NCBI GenBank assembly: GCA_004154925.1
Contig: QJNS01000029.1
Location: forward strand, 310,001-374,000
Length of the DNA: 64,000 nt
Source of the DNA: Monosporascus cannonballus
Lineage: Eukaryota; Ascomycota; Sordariomycetes; Xylariales
Direction of reading: 5' to 3'
Shown here: one piece after another, positions 13,216 through 25,239 of the stretch
Layout of the letters: each line of letters opens with the position of its first letter
Numbering within the stretch: position 1 is the stretch's first letter
The notes under the pieces: generated by a model
The model's database searches: none
What the model saw: only the letters and a program-made list of their open reading frames with translations
Told to the model about the DNA's origin: nothing
Translations under genes and position numbers: made by a program

Positions 13216-13559
13216 TATATTTATTTTTTATTATCGTATATTTCCTAATTATTTTTTGATATTCATATATTAACTTCCTTAATACGCTTACTAAGGGTTA
13301 ATTAACGCAAAGTGTAATAATCAAACGCGTAATCTAATTTTCGAAATAAAGATTTAATCTTTTTTACGTTACTTATAAATTTCCGACCGGTATATAACAA
13401 AATAACTATTCGTTAAAAGCTTAAAGGTAATTATGTAATTAAGTAATATTTTAATATTAATATCTTAATTTTACTTAAAATTATTTTTTATAATTCTTGT
13501 AATTATTAGGTAACCAGTTTCCGATCGGGTTGTTATTACCTTACGGTCTTTAAGTCGTC

Positions 13560-16500
13560 CTATTTTTTATATACGTATTTAAATTTTTTTTCGTAACGTT
13601 ATAATATCTTAAAGGGGTATTCGAAATACTTTTACGGTTTTTACGTATTGTATTTAATAGGTTAACTTTTTCATTCAATTAGATATTTGCGTTACTTTCG
13701 GCTATTTTAATAACGGACGATATCCTTTATTATCCCTTTTTTTTGTTCCTTTATTATGTTTAATAACGTTATTTAGACGTTGCCCAGTTTGCGGTTATAT
13801 TACGGTTTTAATAAGGATATTGGAAATACATTATATATCCGTTAGTATTTAATAAAAAAATTATTTTATACGCTTAGGACCTTATTTATTTCTTAATTAA
13901 AATTCAGATATAAATAAATACGAACTTTTTATTTTTAAATTTAAAGCTCTTAATTGATAAATTTATTTATTACCTTACTTAGAATTCTATAGGCGTATAA
14001 CGTTAAGTATAATACTTTTTTTGGGCTGCTACCGCCTTTTCCCTATATTCGTACATTATTTAACGACCAGTTACCGTTTTTTCAAAGTACTCTTTAATTC
14101 CTTATATTTATCTTTTAAACTTTTGCAAAAAATAATTTATTATTTTTAAATAATACTTATATAAGGTTTCGAATGGAAAAGGGCCGGTAAATACGTTTTA
14201 CGTATTATTATATGCCAATTCCGCATTTCGTAATACCTTTATCTAGTTATTTTAATGTTTATTAACGTAATTACGAAAATAATATTTTAAAACTTAATAA
14301 ATATATTCCGTTTACTTATCGGTTTGCGGATACTAAATAGTCGATATTTGTCGTTTTATTTTTTGCTTTTTATAAAATTCCGCTTAGTATTATTTTGTTA
14401 CTAATTTATTTTTATCGTTAATAATTTCAGCCGGCGTATTAAATGTATATTTTATTTTATCGAAAAGTAATCGGGTTAATTCGGCTGTAATTAAAGTTTT
14501 AATTATAAAAATAAATAATTTTAATTTCGTAAAGCGGTCGACGATTACCCGAATTACGTCGTACTTTAGCCTGTCTAAAAGTAGGCTTTTGGGAAATCCC
14601 GTATTAAAATTTAACGAAAGTTTTTGGAAAAATTACTTAAATAAGAGCAAAAGCTATAACTGTCTATATAGTTCATGGCATAATTTTATTATGCTCTGGT
14701 AATTCGGATATTATTTAATATATTTTCGGATATCGTTTATTATATTGTCCTAATAAAACTTTTTAATTATTATTTCCAGCATACGGAAATATCCTATATA
14801 TTTTGTCTTTAAATCATTATAATATTAGTTAGTTAATTATTTCTGTAAAACATTTTATAACGAGATTCCGATTTTATTTTAATAATATAAAACTTTATTT
14901 AAGTCCAGAAAATATCCCTTTTTTATTCCAGCTTAACGTTTAATTATCCGTATTAATTTTATAATATTTAAAGTTTTATTGGTAATTTTAAAATTTAATC
15001 GTAAAACTGTTATGAAATTTTCGGCTAATATACCGTTTCGTTTTTAAATAACCTTTTTGCCAAAAAATGGAAAATATATTAATTATAAATAATAATTTTA
15101 ATATTCATTTCGTTTTCCCCAAACTTGCCGGAATTTAATCGTAATAAGGTTGTAATTTGCTGTTATTATTACTTAACCGTTAATCGTATTACTATTATAA
15201 GTCGTATTTATATTATTATTCGCAAATAATAAATTCGGCAAATATACAATTTTTTATCTTTTTTTCGAAAACTTTTTACGAATATATAACGCAAGTTTTC
15301 CCCTTTTTTTATGCGGATAATAATTATTTAAATTTCCGCTACCTTAAATTTATCTGGGAGTTTTATAACGAACGAATTTTACGTTATTTTTATAAGGCCT
15401 TTTACCTTCTTATAATACTTTAAATCGCGTTATATATTTACGACCTGTTTCCGGACGTTTTTCGGCATATTATTTGTAAATTTAAATTTTTTGGATAACA
15501 TAAAGATTATGTTTTTATACACGGTTTCCTTCAATATATAATCCGGGCATTTAAATAATTTATCCGCCGGATTAATAACGTCCGGTTAATATTAAATTTT
15601 AAAATCAAATTATTCAAAACGGTAAACTTATGGGTTAACCTTTTTTAAAGTTATGTGCCGGCGCTTTTATTATATTTTTCAACGTTATGTAATCGGTAAA
15701 TATTAAGAAATTCTTTTCCGTATTTTTAAAATATTATCGCTAATATTTGAAATTTTTATAATTGCTATTAATTTTTATTACTTTATAACTGATCGTTTTT
15801 CGGTTAAACTTAATTTTCGTAACTAATATGTAATTAAGCATTAATATTTTTCGTATTTCTATAAAAATATCCTTAATATAACTTTTGTTAAAACGTTTAT
15901 TTTAACCCTATTATTTTTAACGTTATTCTAATATCGGAAAATTATTGCCGATTAAAAGATATTTTTTAAATTTCCGAACGCCTTTTTAACCTTTTCCGGC
16001 TACCTAAATTTTATTACCTTTTTTTTTACCTTACGGCCTTTTTAAAAGCTTTGTAATAAATTCGGTAATACGCAAATAATAAATGATAAATTTCCGATAA
16101 AACTTTCTAAATCCCAAAAATATTTAAATATTATAAATTAATTTTAATTCTAGTTACACTTCGATAATATCGACCTGTTGGCAATATATTTCTAAATCGT
16201 CGGTATTAATTACAAATTTTAAAGATTTTATGCTTGTTTTAAAAAATTCGTACTTCAATATTTTGGCAAATAATTAATATTATATTAACCGTTTATAAAT
16301 TAATTAAAAATACTTTATATATTTGATTTTCTTATCGGAATAAATAATTATATTATTTAAATATATTATGTATATATAATAAACTAATATAATCAATACC
16401 CTATATATATAGGCTTATAACGTAATTAATACGTTAATAAAACCAAGTAACATAACCGTATATTTAAATTATCCGTACTGCATTCGGAAAACAAATTTTT

Positions 16501-17390
16501 ATTAATCGCCTTTTTTAATCTTCATATAGTAATAAATATTATTAAAATTAATTTTCGAAAATATTTTGATTAACCTTAAAGGAATTAATATTTTTAAAAT
16601 TAAAAATAAAAAATATCGGTTTTTTATTACTATCCGATTTAGCCCTTTATAATCGACATATAATCGAAAACTGCCATCTTTTTTAAATACAAATAATATT
16701 GGTGCCTTTACGTATGTTTTTAAATAACGTATCCGGTTTACTTTTAGATTTTTTCGGCTATATTTTTCGAATACCTTTTTTAAATTTTCGAAATCAGGTA
16801 AATTAAGCCGAATAAAAGTATTTTCCTTAGGATTAAGTTTAGTGCATATTTTGCCCTTAATAATTAAAATATTGTTTTCGTTATTTTTTTAGAATATACT
16901 GGATGGAAATTCTTTAATTATATAAGGAGGTTAATTATCCTTATTTCTGTTATTTTCCGAATTCCGAGATATTTAGCTTTTCGGCTAAGCTTATTAAATT
17001 AACGGTATAAATTTGTTTATCGGAAAACGCTAAATTTGCAATTTTTTATTTATTAATTTCTTATAATAATTCGTATAATTATTAATATATAATTATATTT
17101 AGCAAAATCCATAATTTACCTATTCCAGATCTAGATAATAAAAGTTAAACCCTTTTTAATTATGGTATATCCAAACATAAATTTGCTTAAATTTTTATTT
17201 ATTGCCGTTATTATCTGTTATATTAATAAAAATATCGTAAACTTTATAATATTTAATATATACGCCGTTAACGCCAATAAGGCCTGGAATAATTACGGAA
17301 ATTGGTTAAAAATAAAGTTTTTTTGCCAAGTTTCTGCTTATAATATTTACTTATGCTCCGGTATTTATATTTTCTTATATTGCCATATTC
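13560..17390 (-). pseudogene. decayed pol of A2 (PR-RT-RH-IN-chromodomain)
   Basis: Read on the - strand. The protease has NTGA.VNIISRNLAKKL near 17360 (DTG mutated to NTG) and IPGLIGVNGVYIKYY downstream. RT has APILFVFKKDGSFRLYVDY near 16700-16650, KGLNRIVIKNRYF, then FSKINFNNIYY. RNase H, integrase and chromodomain follow colinearly with A1 towards 13560. A 128-codon open frame on the opposite strand (17162-17548) is antisense to the protease and has no family resemblance. Stops are frequent, so no product is expected. Confidence 0.88.
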
Positions 17391-18910
17391 CCCGTATTTC
17401 ATTTAATAAATGCCCTTTTTTTAAAAGACGGCTTTATTCCGACCGTTTTATAGTTATTAACCGAAATGGACTAAACGTTAACGTTTATTCCGGCTTTTTT
17501 TTAAATTTACGTTTAGGGATTGGTTTAATTTATCGTTACATATTATAACGTTTTATACGGCTTTCGGAAATCGGTTTTCGTATAACCGGGATAATAAGAT
17601 TTTCGTATCCCTTTTTGATTTATAATTTAAGTTTGTATAACTTAATTTCTTATAATTATAATAGATAAGTAAACCCTTATAAAAATTTAAGGTATTAAGT
17701 CGTACGTATTTATTCCGATTGGAATTAAATCGGCGATTATTTATTTTTTTAAATATAAAAACGCCCGTAATCCTTATTGCTTTTACGTAACCATTTTAAT
17801 TTGTTTTAATGATTTTTTTTCTTGAAAACGTTAAAATAAGATGATTTATCTTTATTAATGCCTTTAACCAAGAATAATAGATTTTCTTTCGCCTTTTTTA
17901 GGCGTCTTAATAACGTTTTACCTTATTTACTATGTTATTAATTCGTTTTAACTTAATATCTTTTTATAATAAAATATTTCGTAATCTTAATATTAATTTA
18001 TAAAAATGATTAAAAATAAAATGTTTATTATTCCGATTGTTTTTTGGATTAAAAACGTTTGCCAGCTTTATTTTATAAACTAAAAATTTTATATAACGTA
18101 AAAATCTAACAGTAATTAATCGGATCGATATCGTAATTCCATGAATTGTTCCTTATATTCTCTCTCGAGAATATTAGGATTTACGTAACCTTTCCGCATA
18201 AAAATCCATAAATCTTTTATTTTTAATTTTATTTCGTAATTAAAATAATTAATCGTAATACGGTATAATTGCCAAAGGTTCGTAATAAAAACATTTACAT
18301 AACCTATGGCGTATTAAATATAAATAAAGGCATTTTGCCTTAGCCTTTTGGCATAAATTTCCGTAACAGCTTTTTTTTAATTTTTTTTAATCGACGTACG
18401 TTTGGAAAGTTTTTAATAATTATACCGCGGTATTTACTTATTGCGCTTACGTTTTTGTAACGATATGGTAATTAAGTTATAAAATTCTATTTTTTTAATT
18501 TATATTATTATTTGGTATTTGACTAATTATCGGAATAAATCCGAATGTTATTCGTTCTGTTAACGAATAATTTCCAAAATCTGGTTATTGCTAAAAGGTT
18601 TAACCTTTCTTTGCTTTAAATTCTAGGATATATTTGTTATGTTACGCCTATTTTTTAACCATTTAACTAATAGTTATCGGAACGTATTCTTATAATATAT
18701 ATAAGGTGATTCTGGATCCCGAGAATTATGGTTCTTTACCTGTTAAAATTCCGTTATAGGCTTTTTTGCCTATTTCCGTACCGTAATTAATCGTTCGTCG
18801 GTTAGGTTCCGATTATTAATCTTTTTAATTAATAACTTAGGTTCGTTTTATAATCGGCGAATTCTACTTTTAATAATTATCGCGTTACCTTTTATAATAA
18901 ATAAAAAAAT
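17391..18910 (-). pseudogene. decayed gag region of A2
   Basis: This lies between the 5' LTR (18911-19116) and the protease of A2 and is colinear with 1123-2640 of A1. A CGGAACCTAACCGACGAACG-type stretch near 18790 (- strand) is shared with A1 near 1220. No intact Gag motif remains. Assigned by position and by match to A1. Confidence 0.6.
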
Positions 18911-19116
18911 TGTAAAATAATAAATAATTATAAGTTAAATAAGGTGATCTCCGACTATTCGTAAAGCAGATTTCAAGAAATAAATATATTAGGTTATTTC
19001 TATCTAGCGTTTCCCATTAGCTGCCAGATAGTGGATTTATACTAGTAAGTAGGTTGGTGGCTGATCGGTGGCTGATCGGCTACCAGCCTCATCCTCATAA
19101 GGGCTGTATTCTCACA
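18911..19116 (-). repeat. 5' LTR of A2
   Basis: This is the best preserved of the four family-A LTRs. On the - strand it begins TGTGAGAATACAGCCC and ends TTATTTTACA. Its length is 206 bp. ATTAT at 19117-19121 is the right target duplication, after which B1 protease sequence resumes. Confidence 0.93.
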
Positions 19117-19121
19117 ATTAT

Positions 19122-22100
19122 TATAAAGGTATAAGTTAAAATCTTATTAGCGACGAATACCAAAAATTAAGAATTCGCTTACGATAACGGGAAAACTATA
19201 CACGAAATTAATTATTTCGAAAATTTTATTTAAAAACGACATTAAATAATTAATTTCGATATAGTTTTATTTCAAAATTATAACATAATTTTAGGATTAC
19301 TATGAATACGTAAATACGGAATTTTGATTAATGGTAGAACTGGCCAGATAAAGTTCGCCTTATACCTTAATAATAGATAAAAAAAATTAAAATCTTAATA
19401 TTTAATCGATAATGGCGACGAATACAAATATAAAGATGCGATAAAACCTTTATTACCTAAAAAAACAAAATATAAAAAAAAAATATTAAGCAAAATATAA
19501 TACATTATTATCATTATTTAAACGAAAATAAGGCAATTAAATAACGATTTAAAATAATAGGAATAATAGCCCCAAAAATTAAAAAGTTAAATTAATATAT
19601 TACTATAATACTATAAATATAAATAACTTTTCAAAAACGAACTCGATACGAAATTATAAGAATATAAAAAATAAAATTATAAAATAATCCTTAAACAAAT
19701 CTTCGGCGAGATTTTACCTTATTTATAACCTTAGCGGAAATAAGCTATATATTTTTAAAAAAAATACCTAGAAATTTGGTTACAAAAAAATAGATTCGAA
19801 CTTTGAAATTACCAATAAAATACCTTATATATTTCGTATCGAAAAAACGAAAAATTACGACTTATAGTTAACTATCGACAAATAAATAATATTATTATTA
19901 AAAATCAAATATTATAACCTTTAATTACAGAAATAAAAAGCAGATTGTACGAAATCAAATAATTTATAATATTCAATTTTAAAAATGAATATAACCTTAT
20001 TAAAATTAAAAAGAATACAAATAAAAAATAACTTTTAAAATAAAATACGAATTATTCGAATATTTAGTTATACTAATAAGATTTACGAACGTATTAATAA
20101 CTTTTTAACGGATAATACATTATGTATTACGAAAATACCTTAATATTTTCGTCGTTTGCTATCTTAACGACATTCTTATTTTTTGTGAAATAGAAAAAGC
20201 ATACGTAAAATACGCTCATAATGTATTTTAAGTTATATAAAACGCAAAATTATTTATTAACGTAAAAGAAAATTAATTCCATAAACAAAAAACGAAATAT
20301 TTAGGACATATTATTATCCCGGCACATATTAAAATATAACTTAAGAAAATTATTGCAATTATAAAATAACAAATATTAAGGATAGTTAAAAAAAATATAA
20401 GTATTTTTTTGATTCGTTCATTACTATAGAAAATTGATTCGGGATTTTAGCAAGGTAATTATACATTTGACGAACCTTACGAAAAAAATAGAATTTAAAT
20501 ACATGCCAAATACGGAAAAAGTATTTTAAGATGTTAAGAATATAATTACCAGCAAACTAATATTAATTATGTACGATTTAAAACATTTCGTTAAACTAAA
20601 AACCGATATTTCGGATTACGCGTTAAGTATAATAATTGGATAACGAAATAATTAAGATAAATTTAACCTTATTACATTTTTTTCGTACAAATTAAAAAAA
20701 GCCAAATTTTATTACGGCATTCCATATAAGGAATTTATGGCCATTATTATAACATTTCGCAAATTTAAGTATTTCCTAAAAAGAGATTTGTACCAGATTA
20801 AAATTTATACGGATTATTAAAATCATATCCGATTTACTATAACTAAAAAACTTATAGGATAATAATTAAAATATATAAAAGAATTGGCGAATTACGACTT
20901 CGTTATTATTTATAGAAAAAGCTTAAAAAATAACAAAGGAAATACCTTAAGTAAATAATTAAACATCAAAAAGAAATCGGTTAAAGTTAATTATATAATT
21001 TTCGATATTATTAAAAAGAATATTTACGCTTATAACAAATTACGATAATTCCGGCGGTACTTTTTGATATGTACTAGAACTTTAATAATATAACAATAAT
21101 TTCCAGAAAAACTAAAAAACAAATAAAATATAAATGCCAGAAAAATATCAAAAAACTTTAAAACGAAAAATATACAAATATTAATTATACGGACATCTAG
21201 AGATTTATAAAACCTTAAAACAACTTTAACGCATATATTTCTTTCTTAAAATAAAAACAATAATGCAAAATATTATACGGTAATGTAATATTTATGCTAA
21301 AGTAAAGGTTCGACGATATAAATCATACGGAAAATTACAGTTATTATTAATCGTAAAATAACCATAATATTTAATTATATTCGATTGTATTATTAAACCT
21401 TTTATATTAAAAACTGTATTTACGGCAATAAAATACGATAAGATTTTCGTAATTATCCATTAATTTAGAAAACCTTTCTATTTCTTATTATTTTATAAGG
21501 ATATTACCGCAGAACAAATAATATACATTTTTTTAAAATACATTTTTAGCATATACGGATTATTAATAAAAATCGTTTTAAATAAATGAATGATATTTGT
21601 ATTTAAGTTTTAACAAGGCCTAATAATATAAATCGGCTTAAATTACAAATTATTTAACGTATTTAAATCGCAAACGGATAAATAAACGAAACGAATAAAT
21701 TAAAATTTAAAACCTTATTTATAATTCTATATTAATTATGAACATAATATTTAGGTTAAAAAATTAATAATGGTATAATTCGTTGATAATATTAATTATT
21801 ACGAAAATATCAACATAATATTAACAAATATAAATAATGATTTTATGCCAGAAATTTACAAAAAAATATAAAATGATAATGTAATTAATATCAAAATAAT
21901 CCTTATATCAAAATGATTAGAATAATTATATTAAAAATTAAAATTAAAATTAAAATCCATTGGAAATCAAATAAATAAATATTATAATTAGAAAAAGTTA
22001 AAGGGATTAATTTTCAAAAAAGAGAAAATATTTTTTATTACCAAAAACATTTCAATAAAATAACCTAATAAAAGACTCCATTTTAAATATATCGGTCCAT

Positions 22101-22405
22101 ATAAAATTATCAAGAAAATTTCAGAAAATAATTATTAATTAAAACCTTTACCAAAAGTTAAATTTTATCCAATTTTTTATATTTTCTTATTCGACTTAAT
22201 ACCGGATATAATTAAAGTACATACGGCATAAAACAATATTAAAATAAAAAACAAATAAACATACAAAATAAAAGAATTTTAATATGCGAAAACAAAACGG
22301 ACTTATTTAATACCTAATTAAATAAAAACAACACCCGAATTCCGAAAATATTTAGAAATCCGTCAAAAACCTTATTGGCGCCTAGTACCTATTAAAAAGC
22401 TTTTA
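19122..22405 (+). pseudogene. decayed pol of B1 (PR end-RT-RH-IN-chromodomain)
   Basis: The protease end is recognisable by a NIIL.LLWIRKYGILING-like stretch near 19285. RT: a RNLVTKK.IR segment near 19775, VNYRQ-like and KNQI stretches near 19870-19900, YELFEYLVILIRFTNVLITF near 20045-20105, and the catalytic box as CYLNDILIF (YLDD mutated to YLND) near 20160. RNase H has KPIFRI near 20600 and AFHIRNLWPLL remnants near 20720. Integrase: GHLEIYKTLKQL near 21190, PYGKLQ near 21330 and DITAEQIIYIFLKYIFSIYG near 21500. A chromodomain remnant lies near 22270-22400. The frame shifts and stops often. Confidence 0.9.
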
Positions 22406-23029
22406 TTAATAACGACGGTTACGTTCTAATTAATAATTCATTAATAAATAACCAGAATATCGGGCTAATCGGCCGCGGCCTGCCTTAATATAGTAACCGT
22501 AATAATAACCTTTAACTGTTCCTATTCTTTTTCGAAACCTTCGAATTCCTTTATAACCTTTACGCCTTTAATAGCGTAATAAAGCATTTCGATATTACGA
22601 CGACGGAATAGTCGCCTTTATTTTTGTAAATAATCCAACTAGTTAACAGCCGTTTGTAACCTTTCGTAAATCTATTTTTCTTACGTTTTAAACGATTTTT
22701 TTCCTCCAGAAATATTTAATATTTAATTTTTAAAAAACCAAAAACGTTATAATGATTACCATAATAAATATAACGCGCATATTTCCAAAAAAACCCGAAT
22801 AACCTTATAGTTTACATGTTCTTTTTTATAGCGAAAATAAAAAAATATCCTAAAAGCAAAACGTTTAGTACGTTTTAAAAAAAAATAAAAACGTTAACGC
22901 GTTTACGAAAACGAGATTTTTCTACGCGATTTAACACAACGAAAATTAAAAAAGGAAAAGTTACGTATTAAAAATAACAAATAAATAATTTAATCTTTAA
23001 CGATAAAAATCCTAGAAAAAAGAAGATCG
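22406..23029 (+). other. 3' non-coding region of B1
   Basis: This lies between the chromodomain remnant and the 3' LTR. A GC-richer patch with a CGGCCGCGGCC core near 22470 stands out. It does not obviously match the equivalent region of element C (28231-28284 plus 35536-36081), although the flanking pol and LTR sequences are related. A polypurine tract ends at 23029. Confidence 0.5.
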
Positions 23030-23428
23030 TATTATAACTTAACGGTTTTCGCTTTTTCGCAAACGGTTAAAGCCATAACAAAATAAGGCCCTAATTACCG
23101 ATAAAAAATTACGTAACCGGCTTAAAGGTTTTAAAATACCAAGCACCTTAAGCCCTTTAAGCCAGCAAAAGGGTTTAAAAAGCTTAATAAGCTTAAAGGT
23201 TTAAGCCGCTTAAATACTTTAAATCAGAAGAAAATATATATGTTCGTTATTTCCATAACCTAAATAATACCAGCTTGCAATATAATATTATTACCCAAGG
23301 CACCTTTAGTATTACGGGACGTAATACGATTATTATATTTATTACTTAGATTCTTGCGATATTTCTGCTAACATAAACCCATACGACTAAGGTTTAATAA
23401 TTGGTTAAACTCCAAGCTCGTTACAAAA
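23030..23428 (+). repeat. 3' LTR of B1
   Basis: This 399-bp repeat matches 9144-9541. It starts TATTATAACTTAACGG (from TGTTATGAC...) and keeps CAAACGGTTAAAGCC, CCGGCTTAAAGG and ACCCAAGGCACCTTTAGT blocks. Part of its distal half is less mutated than the 5' LTR and closely resembles the LTR at 36082-36467. Confidence 0.88.
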
Positions 23429-25239
23429 ACTTAATATATACGTTACGTAAAATCTTATAGAAAAAGATGAATAATAATATTCAGAAATTAAAAACGATAT
23501 AAATTGATATTATATATAAACCTAAATAGAAGAGAGCAGTTCCTATAGATAATATATTGTTTGATAAATCGGCATCTCTTGGAAACCCCGAGGAAAACGA
23601 TTAAAAAATTCCAAAAGATTATATAAACGAATAAAAAATAAGAAAATGTTTTAAGTAAGGTGAGTATATTATTAATGGTATTATTTTTTGAATGTATTTT
23701 AATACCTAGAAAGTTCTAATAAACTGAAAAAATGCTAGAGCTTTATTTAATGAGATTAATAATAAGTTTATCCGAATAGAAAAGGCTTTTTGTTAAAGAA
23801 ATGTTATTCCGAAACGAAATTATCTTAAGATAAGATCAGTAAAAATATAAGTAAATTAAAGAAATTATTACATCTTTTGACAAAATTAAAATTATTGCTT
23901 AGAAGACATAATAAGTTAGAAATATTATAATATTAATTAATATGAAAAGGACGTTAATAGATTTGTGACGAATATGTATAGAAAACAGAATTTAAATAAT
24001 TTTATATTACGTATCGAAATAATGAATTGCTTATTAAAGAACGGTGGTTTACAACTAATTAACTTTATAACGAGATTAAACGCCGTTAATTTACGGGATA
24101 TATTTATGTCGGAACATTGCGATAAATCCTTTATAAGTTGCGTTATATGTTTGTTTTATAAATTCTTTTGAATCTCTAAGTAAATTATTTTAAGTTTAAT
24201 TAACAAAAATATAATAACGTTCGTAATACCGCTGGGATTATTCCGATATATTACTACAGTTATAAGGTTCATTAATTTTATAATTTTCTTCTTTAAGTAA
24301 TTAAATTCTTTTATATTGTAATACTCGAAATCACGCGGTTCTTTTTAAATAACGTTAGCATTCAGAGATTAAGGACCTATTACGATAATACTAAAATTTT
24401 TTCCTGGATTCGAAACTTCGTGTTCAAATACGTGATTAATATAAATAAAAATATTTATAATACTATATTTGTCGGAATTACGGTTAATATATAAAGGTTC
24501 TAGTAATATTGTAAATTTGTAATTATAATCGAATTTTGTTGCAGTACGAATAATTATCGACTTAGTACGGTTGAAATAATAAAATCTTCAAGATTTACCA
24601 CTATAGAAATGTATTAGAAGCAAAGATTTTCTTAAAGATTGCCGTTTATTATTAAATATTTATTATATATTATATTTTTACAGTAAAACCCTTTACTTAT
24701 TCAATTTCTAAAAAATAAACATTTGTTTAGAGCCGTAATTAAAAATATATTATAACAACGTTTAAAAACAAACTTAGACCGATTTTAATCTTGATTATTA
24801 TTACTTATAATTTCAAAATAAATATAATATTATAAAAGGCATTTTTGCGAAAAATATTTTAGAAATATATTAAGCGATATAACTAATAATATAACGTACA
24901 TAATACGTTATAACAATGGTATTTGAAAAAGCTCGCCATTAACTTAAAATACTATTAAATTAAAATATTAAATTAAATTCAAATATTTAAAGCAATTCAG
25001 AAATCATATTTATAAAGTTCATTTTATATTAAACATCAACGCCCAAATATTAATTACATTCATTAACAATTTTACAAATTTATTATGCAATATTGTTTTA
25101 AATCGATAATTTACGTAAATTAAGTTTTTCTATTGCGAAATTAAATGTGTTCATAATAATAAAAATAAGAGTATTAATAAATTATCGAAAAGGTTATCTA
25201 GGTCTTGTAACGAATTAAAGGATTAATAAGAAAAAAATT
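23429..25239. other. AT-rich spacer between B1 and C
   Basis: About 1.8 kb without a supportable gene. A 68-codon open frame at 23965-24171 has no recognisable motif and normal length for chance in such DNA. No 5' LTR for element C was found here, so the 5' part of C is missing rather than hidden. Confidence 0.55.

Larger units (their letters stand above)
11721..19116 (-). mobile_element. RIP-inactivated Ty3/gypsy chromovirus A2, inserted in B1
   Basis: This is a second full-length copy of family A, on the - strand. Its 206-bp LTRs are at 11721-11926 and 18911-19116, with a 5-bp ATTAT duplication at 11716-11720 and 19117-19121. Length is 7396 bp against 7377 bp for A1, and the internal regions are colinear. 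B1 gag/protease lies on the left and the rest of B1 protease on the right, so A2 is younger than B1. The + strand is T-rich here because the A-rich coding strand is the - strand. All coding domains are broken by stops. Confidence 0.94.
9144..23428 (+). mobile_element. RIP-inactivated Ty3/gypsy chromovirus B1, split by A2
   Basis: Direct repeats of about 398 bp (9144-9541 and 23030-23428) bound an internal region of about 6.1 kb once A2 and one copy of its ATTAT duplication are removed. LTR ends are TGTTATGAC at the left and a degraded GTCATA at the right; the intact GTCATAACA end is visible in the related LTR at 36459-36467. The internal order on the + strand is gag, protease, RT, RNase H, integrase and chromodomain. 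A2 entered the protease region. A polypurine tract (AGAAAAAAGAAGATCG region) sits just left of the 3' LTR. No convincing target duplication was found for B1. Stops are dense in every domain. Confidence 0.9.

Noticed and set aside
17162..17548. 128-codon open frame on the + strand
   Set aside because: It is exactly antisense to the protease region of A2, whose - strand reads recognisable protease motifs. The predicted peptide is hydrophobic and low-complexity.
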